Below are positions 38,597 through 48,900 of a stretch of DNA of 64,000 nucleotides, piece by piece. Where the stretch lies: the NCBI RefSeq assembly GCF_001942335.1, contig NZ_MKKH01000003.1:39900-103899 (forward strand). The letters are read 5' to 3'. A program made the translations under genes and the position numbers. Numbering within the stretch: the stretch's first letter is position 1; each line of letters starts with the position of its first letter. This DNA is from Cellulosimicrobium sp. CUA-896. GTDB taxonomy: Bacteria; Actinomycetota; Actinomycetes; Actinomycetales; Cellulomonadaceae. Under the pieces are notes generated by a model. The model had not been told where the DNA came from, did not search any database, and was given only the letters and a program-made list of their open reading frames with translations.

Positions 38597-39857
38597 ATGG
38601 CAGCCGAACCCGTCCCCCCGTCCTCCCGCGCCGTCGCCGGCGGGCCGTCGCGCCGCGCCCGCTGGGTCGTCCCGGCCGTGGTCGGCGCCGTCGTCGCCGG
38701 GGCGTTCGCCGCCCCCGCGCTCGTCGCGTCCGCCGACGCCGACCTGCCCGAGCTCACGCCCGCCGAGCTGCTGGCGAAGGTCGCCGACGCCGACCCGGTC
38801 CCCCTGTCCGGGACGGTGGTCCACACCGCTCGTCTCGGACTGCCCGACCTCCCGCTCGAGGAGCTCCAGGGCGCGAGCCCGCTCGACCTGCTCGGCGGCA
38901 GCTCGACCGTCCGGGTGTGGTCTGACGGCGAGGACCGCTCGCGCGTCGCGCTGCTCGGCGACCTGTCGGAGTTCTCGGTCGTGCGGGACGGGCCCGAGGC
39001 GTGGACGTACTCGAGCCGCGAGGACGAGGTCGTCCACTACACGGTCGCGCCCGACGACCTGGCGGCCTACGAGGAGCTCGACGAGACGGCGCGCGCCGGG
39101 GCCGGGCCGGACGTCGCGGGCGACCTCCCGACGCCGGAGCAGGCCGCGGACGCCTCGTGGCCTACGCGGGGCTGTCGACGGACCTCTCGGTGGGCACGGC
39201 GACGCAGGTCGCGGGCCGCGACGCCTACCAGCTGGGCCTCGTGCCGCGCACCGACGGCACCCTCGTGGAGCGGGTGCTCGTCGCCGTGGACGCCGAGACC
39301 TCCACACCGCTGCGCGTGCAGGTCTGGAGCACGCAGGACGCCCGGACCCCCGCGCTGGAGATCGGGTTCACCGACGTGTCCTTCGAGGCCCCGGACGGCG
39401 GCGTGCTCGACTTCTCCGCGCCCGCCGGGGCGTCGACGCGCGAGGTCGAGGTCCCGCTGCCCGACCCGGCGGACCACCGGCCCGGCCGGGCCGACGCCCT
39501 GACGGCGGTGCCCGAGGGCGTGTCGGTCAGCGGCACCGGGTGGGAGACCGTCGTCGCGGTCGACGGCGTGGACGTGGCCGGCCTGCTCGCCGGCGACCCG
39601 GCCTCGGCGGCGGCGCTGCCCGGCGTCGAGCGCAGCTTCGGCTCCGCCGGCGCGAGGACCTCTACGGCGAGCTCGTCGGCGAGGACGGCGCCCCCGGTCT
39701 GCCGGAGGTCGACGCCACGGGGATCTACGACCAGCTCACGCAGGAGGTGCCGGAGGGTCGTCTGCTGTCCTCGGCGCTGCTGTCGGTGCTCGTGACCGAC
39801 GACGGCCGCGTCCTCGCCGGGGCGGTGCCCCCCGAGGTGCTGCGCGACCTCGCATGA
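38597..39857 (+). CDS. LolA/RseB-like secreted or membrane-anchored protein (two frame breaks)
   Basis: About 420 aa after repair. A basic N-terminus and one hydrophobic segment (WVVPAVVGAVVAGAFAAPALVAS) anchor or export it. The rest resembles the LolA/outer-membrane lipoprotein-sorting fold: PVPLSGTVVHTARLGLPDLP, STVRVWSDGEDRSRVALLGDLSEFSVVRDG, AWTYSSREDEVVHYTV, VAGRDAYQLGLVPRTDGTLVERV, LRVQVWSTQDARTPALEIGFTDVSF. Breaks lie near 39158 (AADALVAYAGLS) and 39645 (GAEDLYGELVG, GCCGAG to GCGAG). In Gram-positive bacteria such proteins are thought to bind lipids or act as envelope sensors. Its stop overlaps the ATP-binding gene by four bases, tying it to the transporter. Confidence 0.85.
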
Positions 39858-40831
39858 GGAGCGTGCCGAGCACGACGTCCGGTGCCCCCGGGCACGACCT
39901 CGCGGTGCGCACCCGCGGCCTGACCAAGCGGTTCCGCTCGGGTCAGGTCGCGGTGGACGGGGTGGACCTCGAGGTGCCCCGCGGAGCCGTCTACGGCTTC
40001 CTCGGGCCCAACGGCTCCGGGAAGACCACGACGCTGCGCATGGTGCTGGGTCTGGTCGCCCCGACGTCGGGCACGGCCACGCTCCTGGGCGAGCCGATGC
40101 CGGGGGCGGGGCCGCGCGTCCTGCCGCGCGTCGGCGCTCTCGTCGAGGGCCCGGGGTTCCACCCGTACCTGTCCGGGCGGGCGAACCTCGAGCGCCTCGA
40201 CGCCGTGGACGCGACCGCCGACCCGCGGACCCGCGAGCGCCGGACCGCCGCGGCCCTCGACCGCGTCGGGCTCGCCCCGGCGGCGCGCAAACCGTTCCGC
40301 CAGTACTCGCTCGGCATGAAGCAGCGGCTCGGGCTGGCCGCGGCCCTGCTGCGCCCGCGCGACCTGCTCGTCCTCGACGAGCCGACCAACGGGCTCGACC
40401 CGCAGGGCACGCGCGAGGTGCGCCACCTCCTGCGCGAGCTGGCCGACGCCGGCACGACCGTCCTCGTCTCGTCGCACCTGCTGGGCGAGGTCGAGCAGGT
40501 GTGCAGCCACGTGGGCGTCATGAGCCGCGGACGGCTCCTCGTCCAGGGCCCGCCGCACGAGCTCGCCGCCGACGCGGAGACGACGGTCGTCGTGACCACC
40601 ACCGTGGCGTGCGTCGACGGCGCGGGGCGTCTCCTCGCGGACCTCGGCCTCACCGACGTACGGGTCGAGGGGACGGTGCTGACCGCGCGCCTGGGCCTGG
40701 TCGCCCCGGAGAAGATCTCGGCGGCGATGGTCGGCGCCGGGCTCGACCTCGTCGGGCTCGAGGTGCGCCGGCCGAGCCTGGAGAGCCTGTTCGTCGAGCT
40801 GACCGGGGAGGGCTTCGATGTCGCGCGCTGA
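39854..40831 (+). CDS. ABC transporter ATP-binding protein
   Basis: Cytosolic ATPase (325 aa) of the ABC-2/CcmA type. Walker A GPNGSGKT, Q-loop region ALVEGPGFHPYLSG, signature YSLGMKQRLGLAAALL (LGMKQ variant typical of this family), Walker B LLVLDEPTNGLDP and H-loop VLVSSHLLGEVE. The C-terminal ~90 residues are the extra domain seen in drug/lantibiotic-type transporters. The ATG overlaps the upstream gene stop and the 3' end overlaps the permease gene by 14 bp, so the three are coupled. Confidence 0.95.
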   Translation: MRSVPSTTSGAPGHDLAVRTRGLTKRFRSGQVAVDGVDLEVPRGAVYGFLGPNGSGKTTTLRMVLGLVAPTSGTATLLGEPMPGAGPRVLPRVGALVEGPGFHPYLSGRANLERLDAVDATADPRTRERRTAAALDRVGLAPAARKPFRQYSLGMKQRLGLAAALLRPRDLLVLDEPTNGLDPQGTREVRHLLRELADAGTTVLVSSHLLGEVEQVCSHVGVMSRGRLLVQGPPHELAADAETTVVVTTTVACVDGAGRLLADLGLTDVRVEGTVLTARLGLVAPEKISAAMVGAGLDLVGLEVRRPSLESLFVELTGEGFDVAR

Positions 40832-41696
40832 CGTGGCGCCGGTCGAGGCACCGGCCGGGCCGCCGACCCGTGCGCACGGCGCCTTCGGCAGGCTGCTCGC
40901 GAGCGAGCTCCGCCTCGTCCTGGGCCGCCGCCGCAACCTCGTGCTGCTCGCGGGGCTCGCCCTCGTCCCCGTCCTCATCGGCACGGTCGTCCTCGTCACC
41001 CAGGACACCGCGGTCGGCGCGGGCGGGCCGCCGTTCCTCGACCGGGTGACGGGCAACGGCCTGTTCCTCGTGCTCACCGCGCTCGTCGCGTGCCTGCCCC
41101 TGCTGCTCCCCCTCGTGATGGGCATCGTCGCGGGCGACGCCGTCGCCGGGGAGGCGCAGGCCGGCACGCTGCGCTACCTCCTGCTGGTCCCCGTGCCGCG
41201 CACCCGGCTCCTCGTCGCGAAGGCGCTCGCCGTGCTGGTGTTCGCCGCGTGCACGGTCCTCGCGATCGCCCTGTCCGGGCTCGTCACGGGGGCCGCGTAC
41301 TTCGGCGTCGGCGACGTGACCCTGCTGTCCGGCGACACGGTGCCGATGGCCGAGGGCCTGCTGCGGACCGCGGGCATCGTCGCGTACGTCGGGCTGTCGC
41401 TCACCGGCCTCGGCGCGGTCGGGCTGTTCTTCTCCACCCTGACCGAGGTCCCGGTCGCCGCGATGGCGGCGACCGTCGTCGTCGCCGTCGTCTCCGGCGT
41501 GCTCGACGCCCTCCCCCAGCTCTCGGCCGTGCACGGCGCGCTCCTCACGCACCACTGGCTCGACGTCGGCGAGCTGCTGCGCACGCAGGTCGACCTCGGC
41601 GTGCTCGGGCAGGGCCTCGCCGTGCAGGCCGCGTGGGCCGCGGTCTTCGGCGCGCTCGCCTGGAGCCGCTTCACGACGGCCGACGTGTCGTCCTGA
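40818..41696 (+). CDS. ABC-2 type transporter permease
   Basis: Membrane subunit (292 aa) with about six helices: NLVLLAGLALVPVLIGTVVLV, LFLVLTALVACLPLLLPLVMGIVAG, LAVLVFAACTVLAIALSGLV and three further ones. The DAVAGEAQAGTLRYLLLVPVPRTRLLVAKA block is the conserved cytoplasmic coupling segment of ABC-2 permeases. It overlaps the ATPase gene by 14 bp and ends the operon. The substrate is unknown; an envelope lipid or peptide is possible. Confidence 0.93.
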   Translation: MSRADVAPVEAPAGPPTRAHGAFGRLLASELRLVLGRRRNLVLLAGLALVPVLIGTVVLVTQDTAVGAGGPPFLDRVTGNGLFLVLTALVACLPLLLPLVMGIVAGDAVAGEAQAGTLRYLLLVPVPRTRLLVAKALAVLVFAACTVLAIALSGLVTGAAYFGVGDVTLLSGDTVPMAEGLLRTAGIVAYVGLSLTGLGAVGLFFSTLTEVPVAAMAATVVVAVVSGVLDALPQLSAVHGALLTHHWLDVGELLRTQVDLGVLGQGLAVQAAWAAVFGALAWSRFTTADVSS

Positions 41697-41830
41697 GGCG
41701 AGGGGCCGACGAGCGCCCACGGCGGCACGGGACGGCCCGGGGCACCCAGGTGCGAGCGCGGGTCCGCCTGCGCACGATGGCGGAGCCGCCCGGACGACCG
41801 TGCGGCCCGTCGACACGAAGGAGGACCACG

Positions 41831-42973
41831 ATGCGCGCCGTCGTCTACCGCGGACCGAAGCAGGTCGAGGTCACCGACGTCCCGGACGCCCGGGTCGAGG
41901 AGCCCACGGACGCCCTCGTCCGGATCACGACCACGAACATCTGCGGCTCCGACCTGCACATGTACGAAGGACGGACCACCGTCGAGGAGGGCAAGGTCCT
42001 CGGCCACGAGAACATGGGGATCGTCGAGGAGGTGGGCAGCGGCGTCGGCCGGGTGCAGGTCGGGGACCGCGTGAGCGTCCCGTTCAACATCGCGTGCGGC
42101 ACGTGCCGCAACTGCATCGCAGGCTGGACGTCGTTCTGCCTGCGCACCAACCCGACCGAGGGCATGGTGGGCGCCGCCTACGGGTACGCCAACATGGGCC
42201 CGTACGACGGGGGCCAGGCCGAGGTCCTGCGCGTGCCCTACGCGGACTTCAACCTCCTGGAGCTGCCGGAGGGCACGGACCACGAGAACGACTTCACGAT
42301 GCTGTCCGACATCTTCCCCACGGGCTGGCACGGCACCGAGCTCGCCGGCGTCTCCCCCGGTGACGACGTCGCGGTCTTCGGCGCGGGCCCCGTCGGCCTC
42401 ATGGCCGCGCACAGCGCCCTGATCCGTGGTGCGTCGCGGGTGTTCGTCGTCGACAAGGAGCCCGACCGGCTGCGCCTCGCCGAGGAGATCGGCGCGCAGG
42501 GGGTCGACTTCTCGGCCGGCGACCCGGTCGAGCAGATCATGGACGCCACGCTCGGCCGCGGGGTCGACAGCGGCGTGGAGGCCGTCGGCTACCAGGCGCA
42601 CGACCCGTCCGGCGAGGAGCACCCCGAGCTCGTGCTCGACAACCTCGTCCAGGTGGTGCGCGCGACCGGCGGGATCGGCGTCGTCGGCGTGTACATGCCG
42701 CAGGACCCCGGAGCGGACGACGAGGGTGCGCAGCAGGGGCGGATCGGCTGGGACTACGGCACGTTCTTCACCAAGGGCCAGCGCATGGGCACCGGCCAGG
42801 CGCCGGTCATGCGCTACAACCGCCAGCTGCGCGACCTCATCGTCGCGGGCCGGGCGCGGCCGTCGTTCATCGTCTCGCACGAGCTCGGGCTCGGCGAGGC
42901 CGCGGACGCGTACGCGCACTTCGACGCGCGCGACGACGGCTGGACGAAGGTGCTGCTCAAGCCGGCCGCCTGA
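41831..42973 (+). CDS. Zinc-dependent alcohol dehydrogenase, glutathione-independent formaldehyde dehydrogenase-like
   Basis: Medium-chain dehydrogenase (380 aa). Catalytic zinc: Cys38 (NICGSDLHMYEG) and His59-Glu60 (GHENMG). Structural zinc: Cys89, 92, 95 and 103 (CGTCRNCIAGWTSFC). The NAD motif is VAVFGAGPVGLMAA and the acidic residue after it (VVDKEPDR) favours NAD. The insert ...QQGRIGWDYGTFFTKGQRMGTGQ is typical of the formaldehyde dismutase/dehydrogenase subgroup. ATG with GGAGG seven bases upstream. It stands alone after the ABC operon. Confidence 0.93.
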   Translation: MRAVVYRGPKQVEVTDVPDARVEEPTDALVRITTTNICGSDLHMYEGRTTVEEGKVLGHENMGIVEEVGSGVGRVQVGDRVSVPFNIACGTCRNCIAGWTSFCLRTNPTEGMVGAAYGYANMGPYDGGQAEVLRVPYADFNLLELPEGTDHENDFTMLSDIFPTGWHGTELAGVSPGDDVAVFGAGPVGLMAAHSALIRGASRVFVVDKEPDRLRLAEEIGAQGVDFSAGDPVEQIMDATLGRGVDSGVEAVGYQAHDPSGEEHPELVLDNLVQVVRATGGIGVVGVYMPQDPGADDEGAQQGRIGWDYGTFFTKGQRMGTGQAPVMRYNRQLRDLIVAGRARPSFIVSHELGLGEAADAYAHFDARDDGWTKVLLKPAA

Positions 42974-42976
42974 CGG

Positions 42977-43413
42977 TCACCGACCTCCCGGCGCCCCTCG
43001 CCCACGGCGGGGGGCGCCGTCGCGCGCCCGGCCCGGCCCGGGAGCCTCCCGCGCCACGGACACCGCCCACGCGACGAGCGGCACCTGGAGCGGAAGCCTG
43101 CCCCACGCGACAGCAGGCCTGCGGGCCCACGCCCGGGCGCGGGACGGGAGTCGAGGGCCATCTTCACGTTCCCCGGGAAGACGCCGACGAGCAGGACCGC
43201 GCTGGCCGTCCCGGCGAGCCGGCGCGTCGGCGGCAGCACGAGCCCGGCGGCGCACGCGAGCTCGGCCAGCCCGCTCCCCACGACCCAGGCCCTCGCCGGG
43301 CCGAGACCGTGCGGGATCAGCGGCTCGAACACCCGCGGGCGGACGAGGTGGAGCACGCCGGACGACCCGAGCAGGGCCGCGAGCCCGACGGCGGAGACGG
43401 TGCGAGGGCGCAT
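42977..43413 (-). CDS. DoxX family membrane protein (one frame break)
   Basis: Four-helix membrane protein of ~145 aa after repair: AVGLAALLGSSGVLHLVRP, VVGSGLAELACAAGLVLPP, ASAVLLVGVFPGNVKMALDS and a last helix VPLVAWAVSV. The FPGNVKMAL motif is typical of DoxX-like proteins. The break is near 43155 (ALDS[x]SRARAWARRPAVAWGRLPLQ). It ends 4 bp from the convergent dehydrogenase stop. Function unknown; relatives are linked to thiol or redox balance at the membrane. Confidence 0.8.
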
Positions 43414-43614
43414 CGGTCGAGGCTACGGGCGGCGGCCACGCCACGCCCGGCGCTGCAGGGACGACGCACCGCTTGGCACACTTTTCAACGCTGACCTCGC
43501 TGTGCTCCCGTGTCGGAGCGCCCCGGTAGGGTTTCGGACGTTCCGGACAGAAACCGCGACACCACCGATGCCGACCGCCGTGCGGCCGTCAGACGACGAG
43601 GAGAACGCCTCACC

Positions 43615-44442
43615 ATGATGGGTGCCAACCACGCGGCGACGGGAGCCGCCGCCTGGATCGCCGTGACGTCCACCGCCCCGTTCGCCCTCGGCTGGCACCC
43701 CGTGTCGTCCGTCGGCGTCATGACGGGCGCGGTCGTGTGCGCGGGCGCGGCGCTCCTGCCCGACGCCGACCACCACAACGGCACCTTCGCGCACTCCCTG
43801 CCGCCCGTCAGCGAGTGGGTGTCCGACGCGGTGGAGGCGATCGCGGGCGGGCACCGCCAGGGCACGCACTCGGTCCTCGGCATCGCGGTGTTCACCGCGC
43901 TCGCGTGGCTCGCCGGCCTCGTCACGGTCGAGACGGCGGCGTTCGGCACCGTGTACGTCGGCGGCGGCGTGCTCGCCGTCCTCCTCGTCGCGCTCGCCCT
44001 CAAGGCGCTCAAGCTCACCCGCCGCGGGAGGCTCGCGCCGTGGTTGACATCGCTCACCGTCGCCGCGCTCGTCGCGCTGTTCGCGCCCGAGGAGTGGAAC
44101 TGGCTCCCCGTCGCCGTGGGCCTCGGCGTCACCGTGCACATCCTCGGCGACGTCCTCACCACCAACGGTGCCCCCCTGCTGTGGCCCGTCAAGGTGCGCT
44201 CGCCCCGGTGGGTGCGGCGCTCCCTCGTCGTCGACGACGTCTGGCGCCCGAGCGGCAGCTTCGCCCTGCCCCTGCTCGGCTCCACCGGCTCGGTGCGCGA
44301 GTGGCTCCTCGCGACCGCGGTCGGGACGTACGCCGTCGTCGGGTTCGTGTGGTCCGCGCTCGACCAGATGGGCTTCGACACGCTCGGCACCTGGGACCGG
44401 CTCCTCGCGGCGGTCCGGGCGACCGCCGCCGTGGCCCTCTGA
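43615..44442 (+). CDS. Membrane-bound metal-dependent hydrolase, YdjM-like
   Basis: A 275-aa protein of the YdjM/DUF457 family. Metal ligands are clustered at the start: NHAATGAAAW, LLPDADHHNGTFAHSLPP and GHRQGTHSVLG. Membrane helices follow (TALAWLAGLVTVETAAFGTVYVG, GVLAVLLVALALKAL, LTVAALVALFAP), then VTVHILGDVLTTNGAPLLWPV, which carries the last His/Asp pair. The start is the ATG of MMGANHAA, with GAGGAG upstream. E. coli YdjM is LexA-regulated, but I see no LexA box here. Substrate unknown. Confidence 0.9.
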   Translation: MMGANHAATGAAAWIAVTSTAPFALGWHPVSSVGVMTGAVVCAGAALLPDADHHNGTFAHSLPPVSEWVSDAVEAIAGGHRQGTHSVLGIAVFTALAWLAGLVTVETAAFGTVYVGGGVLAVLLVALALKALKLTRRGRLAPWLTSLTVAALVALFAPEEWNWLPVAVGLGVTVHILGDVLTTNGAPLLWPVKVRSPRWVRRSLVVDDVWRPSGSFALPLLGSTGSVREWLLATAVGTYAVVGFVWSALDQMGFDTLGTWDRLLAAVRATAAVAL

Positions 44443-44530
44443 GCGGCAATTCCGTTGCCCCGCCGCGGGGACCGATGAGACGGTCGGTGCCGAGCCGCCC
44501 GCCCGTCGGGCACGAGGGAAGGAGGACGCC

Positions 44531-44590
44531 ATGCGCCGCACGAGCCGTGCCTGCGTACCCCCCACCCTCGGGAGCGCCGCCCGCCGCTGA
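44531..44590 (+). CDS. Possible 19-codon leader ORF before the RIO1 kinase gene
   Basis: ATG preceded by GGAAGGAGGACGCC, one of the better ribosome sites in the window. It encodes MRRTSRACVPPTLGSAARR and stops 41 bp before the kinase GTG. It may be a real leader peptide affecting the kinase. Alternatively the kinase could use this upstream start in a frame repaired by an indel. No homology is claimed. Confidence 0.4.
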   Translation: MRRTSRACVPPTLGSAARR

Positions 44591-44631
44591 GCCGGGCCAC
44601 CGTGCGCTCCCCGCCCGAAGGAGCCACCACC

Positions 44632-45470
44632 GTGCCCGAGCACGACCTTTCCGCACCCGAGCCCGGAGTCCTCGACGCCGCGCTCGACGTCGACCAGCGC
44701 TGGTCGACCTGGTCCACCGTCGAGAAGGGGCAGCGCGGCCCCGCACCGCGCCCCGCCTGGGTCGTCACCGCCGACGCCGCCGTGGACACCGAGCTCGGCG
44801 TCCTCAAGACCGGCAAGGAGGCGGACGTCTTCCTCGTCGAGCGCGCCGTCCCCGGCGACCCCGCGCAGCGGTCGCTGCTCGCCGCCAAGCGCTACCGCGA
44901 CCTCGACCACCGCGCGTTCCGGCGCGACACCCTCTACACCGAGGACCGCCGCGTGCGCCGCACGCGCGACCGCCGCGCCCTCGAGCGCGGGTCGTCCTAC
45001 GGCCGCCAGGTCGCGGCCGGGCAGTGGGCCGCGGCGGAGTTCGCGGCGCTCGGCGAGCTGTGGTCGGCGGGCGTCCCCGTCCCCTACCCCGTGCAGATCG
45101 ACGCCGGCGAGATCCTCATGGAGTTCGTCGCACGAGCGACGGCGCCCTGCACGTCGCCGCGCCCCGGCTCGCCCGTGCACGCCCGGACGCGGAGCTCCTC
45201 GCGTCCTGGTGGGACCAGGTGCGCGACGCCATGGCGGTCATGGCCCGTCTGGGGTACGCGCACGGGGACCTGTCGCCCTACAACGTGCTCGCCGACGACG
45301 ACCGCCTCGTGATCATCGACCTGCCGCAGGTCGTCGACCTCGTCGCGAACCCGCTCGGCACCGAGCTGCTCCTGCGCGACTGCCGGACGATGGCCGCATG
45401 GTTCGCCGCCCGCGGCCTCGACACGGACGCCGACGAGCTCTTCGCCACGCTCCTCGCTCAGGCCTGGTGA
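44632..45470 (+). CDS. RIO1-family atypical serine kinase (one frame break)
   Basis: About 279 aa after one base is added near 45130 (EFVG TSDGALHVAAPRLA, GG to G). The RIO domain begins ELGVLKTGKEADVFLVERAV; the ATP lysine is in LLAAKRYRDLDHRAF. The catalytic loop is HGDLSPYNVL with Asp, and the metal loop is VIIDLPQVVDLVANP, both diagnostic of RIO1. Archaeal and eukaryotic RIO1 act in ribosome maturation; the bacterial role is unclear. GTG start with AAGGAG nine bases before. A 19-codon ORF lies just upstream. Confidence 0.9.
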
Positions 45471-45509
45471 CGGGCGGCACGGGAGAACGCGGCACGGTAG
45501 AACGGGGGC

Positions 45510-45908
45510 ATGGAGTCCTACGACAGCGACGACGTCCAGACGTTCCTGGCGACCTTCGGCGTGGCGGTGAGCACCGGCGACCTCGACGCCATCGCCGACA
45601 CGTACGCGTTCCCCGCGCTCGTCGTGGACGCGACGACGTCCGAGGTGGTGCCCGACCCGGACGCCGTCCGCGACGCCGCCGTGCGCACGGCGCGCGGGTA
45701 CCGCGAGCGCGGGCTCGTCGGCCCGGTCGCGCACCTGGAGGACGTCGAGGAGGTCGGCGACGCGCTCGTGTGGGCGCGCGTGCGCTGGAGCTACCGCGAC
45801 GAGTGGGCGAACGAGCAGGACTCGACGACGGTGCGCTACCTGCTGCGCCGTGCCCGCGACACGTTCGAGGTGTGCGTCGAGGTGCGGCTGGACCCGCGCG
45901 AGGTCTGA
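45510..45908 (+). CDS. NTF2/SnoaL-like small protein
   Basis: A 132-aa alpha+beta cone protein: an N-terminal helix pair (DVQTFLATFGVAVSTGDLDAIADTYAFPALVVD) and four beta strands ending RYLLRRARDTFEVCVEVRLDP. This matches the NTF2-like fold used by many small enzymes and binding proteins. No catalytic residues can be assigned. It follows the kinase by 39 bp and converges on dnaE2. Confidence 0.72.
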   Translation: MESYDSDDVQTFLATFGVAVSTGDLDAIADTYAFPALVVDATTSEVVPDPDAVRDAAVRTARGYRERGLVGPVAHLEDVEEVGDALVWARVRWSYRDEWANEQDSTTVRYLLRRARDTFEVCVEVRLDPREV

Positions 45909-45954
45909 GGTCGACGACGGGGCGCCCGCCGGGTGCGCGCACGCCCGGCGCGCG

Positions 45955-48900
45955 TCACCGGAAGTCCCGGGACGTCGTCGCGACCTGGAGCGAGAGCGGG
46001 GCCAGGTGCTCCGCGACGAGGTTCGTCGCGCCGTCGGCCCGCTCGAGCCGCCCCCGGACCACGAGCGCCGCGGACGTGCGCGCGACCTTGCGGAACCGTC
46101 GCCACAGCCCGGCCGAGCACACGACGTTGAGGATGCCCGTCTCGTCCTCCAGGGACAGGAACGTCACGCCGCCGGCCGTGCCCGGCCGCTGGCGGTGGGT
46201 GACGACACCCCCGACGGCGACGCGCGACCCCGGCCGCTCCCCGGCACCCGTCCGGTCCGCGCGCTCGATCTCCTCGGCGGTGCGCACCGCGCCCGCGACG
46301 GTGAGCACGCCCGCGGCGTCGAGCCCGCCGCGCACGTACTGGGTCGGGTAGGAGTCGGCGGACACGCCCGTGGCCCACACGTCCGCGACGGCGGTCTCGA
46401 CCTCCGACATGCCGGGCAGCGCCGGCGCCTCGACGCCGACGCTCACGCCCGGGAGCGTGTCCGGGCCCTCCTGGGACAGCGCGCCCGCGGCCCACAGCGC
46501 CTCGCGCCGCGTCACGCCGAGCGAGTCCGTCGCGCCGGCGGTCGCGAGACCCTCGAGCTGGGCGGTCGTGAGGTCGACGCGCCGCACGAGGTCGCGCAGG
46601 TCCCGGAACGGCCGGGACGCCTCGTCGCCCGACGACGCGCCGCCGTCGCGCGCCGCGACGACGCGCTCCGCGGCCTGCGTGCCGAGCCCGCGCACGCTCG
46701 CGAGCCCGAGCCGCACCGCGAGCCCGAGGTCCGGCTCCGGCCCGAACGCGGTGTCGATCCGCGGAGGCTCGGCACGACCGGGAGGGGGCGGGTCCCCGCC
46801 CCCTCCCTCGTCCTCGGGCAGCCGCTCGACCGTCGCCTCGACGTCGGACGCGTTGACGTCCGGGCGCAGCACCGTCACGCCGTGGCGGCGCGCGTCCGCG
46901 ACGAGCGACTGCGGCGAGTAGAACCCCATGGGCTGCGCCGCGAGCAGCCCGGCGTAGAACGCGGCCGGGTGGTGCACCTTGAGCCACGAGCTCGCGTAGA
47001 CGAGGAACGCGAACGAGTACGCGTGCGACTCGGGGAACCCGAAGTCGGCGAACGCCTTGAGCTTGTCGTAGATCTCCTCGCGCACGCCCGGGTCGTCGAC
47101 CCCCTTCCTCCGCATACCCGCCATGAGCCGCTCGCGCAGCGCCTCCATCCGCTCGACCGACCGCTTGGACCCCATCGCGCGGCGCAGCTGGTCCGACTCG
47201 GCGGGCGTGAAGTCCGCGACGTCGATCGCCATCTGCATGAGCTGCTCCTGGAACAGCGGCACGCCGAGCGTCTTGCCGAGCGACTTCTCCAGCAGCGGGT
47301 GCAGGAACGTCACGGGCTCGCGCCCCCGCGCACGGTTGATGTACGGGTGGACCGACCCGCCCTGGATCGGCCCGGGCCGGATGAGCGCGACCTCGATGAC
47401 GATGTCGTAGAACCGGCGCGGGCGCAGGCGCGGCAGCGTCGCCATCTGCGCGCGCGACTCCACCTGGAACACCCCCACGGTGTCGGCCGCGCACAGCAGG
47501 TCGTACACCGCCGGGTCGTCCTCCGGCAGCGTGTGCAGCTCGAGCTGCGCCCCCTCGTGGCGCTCGACCAGCCCGAACCCGATGCGCAGCGCCGTGAGCA
47601 TCCCGAGCCCCAGCAGGTCGAACTTCACGAGCCCCGCGTCGGCGCAGTCCTCCTTGTCCCACTGCAGGACGGTGCGCCCCTCCATGCGCGCCCACTCCAC
47701 CGGGCACACCTCGATCACGGGCCGGTCGCACATGACCATGCCGCCCGAGTGGATCCCGAGGTGCCGCGGCAGACGCAGCATCCGGTCGGCGAGGTCGATC
47801 ACCTCGCCGGGGATCTCGCCGTCCTCCGCGGCCGACGGCGGCCGGTGCGCGGGCACGACGTCGTGCGTGTCGTCCGCGCGCAGCGCCTCCTCGGCGAGCG
47901 GGTCGACGACGCGCGGCTGCGGGCCCCACAGCGCCGTGACGCGTGCGTCCTTGGCCGCGGTCCTCGTGACGGTCCTGGCCGCGACGGCCTTCTCCTTGGC
48001 CCGGCGGTCGGCCGCCGGCGACGACGGGTCCGGGCCGCGCAGGGAGCCCCACTGCTCGATGGACTTGCTCCACGCGTCCGCCTGGCCGACGTCGTACCCG
48101 AGCGCCCGCGCGGCGTCGCGCACCGCGGACTTCGGGCGGTAGGAGATGACGTTCGCGACCTGGGCGGCGTGCGTGCGCCCGAACCGGGCGTAGACGTGCT
48201 GGATGACCTCCTCGCGCCGCTCGGACTCGATGTCGACGTCGATGTCGGGCGGGCCGTCGCGCTCGGGCGCGAGGAAGCGCTCGAACAGCAGGCCGTGGCG
48301 CACCGCGTCGACCGCGGTGATGCCGAGCGCGTAGCAGACGGCCGAGTTGGCGGCGGACCCGCGCCCCTGCGCGAGGATGCCGTTGACCCGGCAGAACTCC
48401 ACGAGGTCGTACACGACGAGGAAGTACCCGGGGAAGCCGAGCTCCTCGATGACGCGCAGCTCGTGGTCGATCTGCGCCCACGCGCCCGGGACGCGCTCGC
48501 CGCCGCCCTGCCCCGGACGCGGCCCGTAGCGGTCCTCCGCCCCGCGCCGCACGAGCTCGCGCAGCCACGTGGTCTCCGTGTGGCCGTCGGGCACCGGGTA
48601 GGGCGGCAGCTGCGGCGCGACGAGGCTCAGGTCGAACGCGCACTCGTCCCCGAGCGCCGCCGCCGTCGCCACGGCCTCCGGGAACCGGTGGTGGCGCGCG
48701 AGCATCTCGGCCGCCGAGCGCAGGTGCGCGGTCGGTGCGCCCGGCAGCCAGCCGTCCATGTCGTCGAGCGCGGACCGCGCCCGCACGGCCGCGAGCGCCC
48801 CGGCGAGGTCGGCGTCGGCCGGGCGGGCGTAGTGGGCGGCGGTGGTCGCCACGACCGGGAGCCGCGCGTCGGCGGCGAGGTCGGCGAGCGCGGCGTGCAG

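Noticed and set aside
43440..43614. LexA box upstream of the YdjM-like hydrolase
   Set aside because: The E. coli homologue is LexA-controlled, but no TCGAAC-N4-GTTCGA site is present; only an imperfect TTTC...GAAA symmetry is seen.
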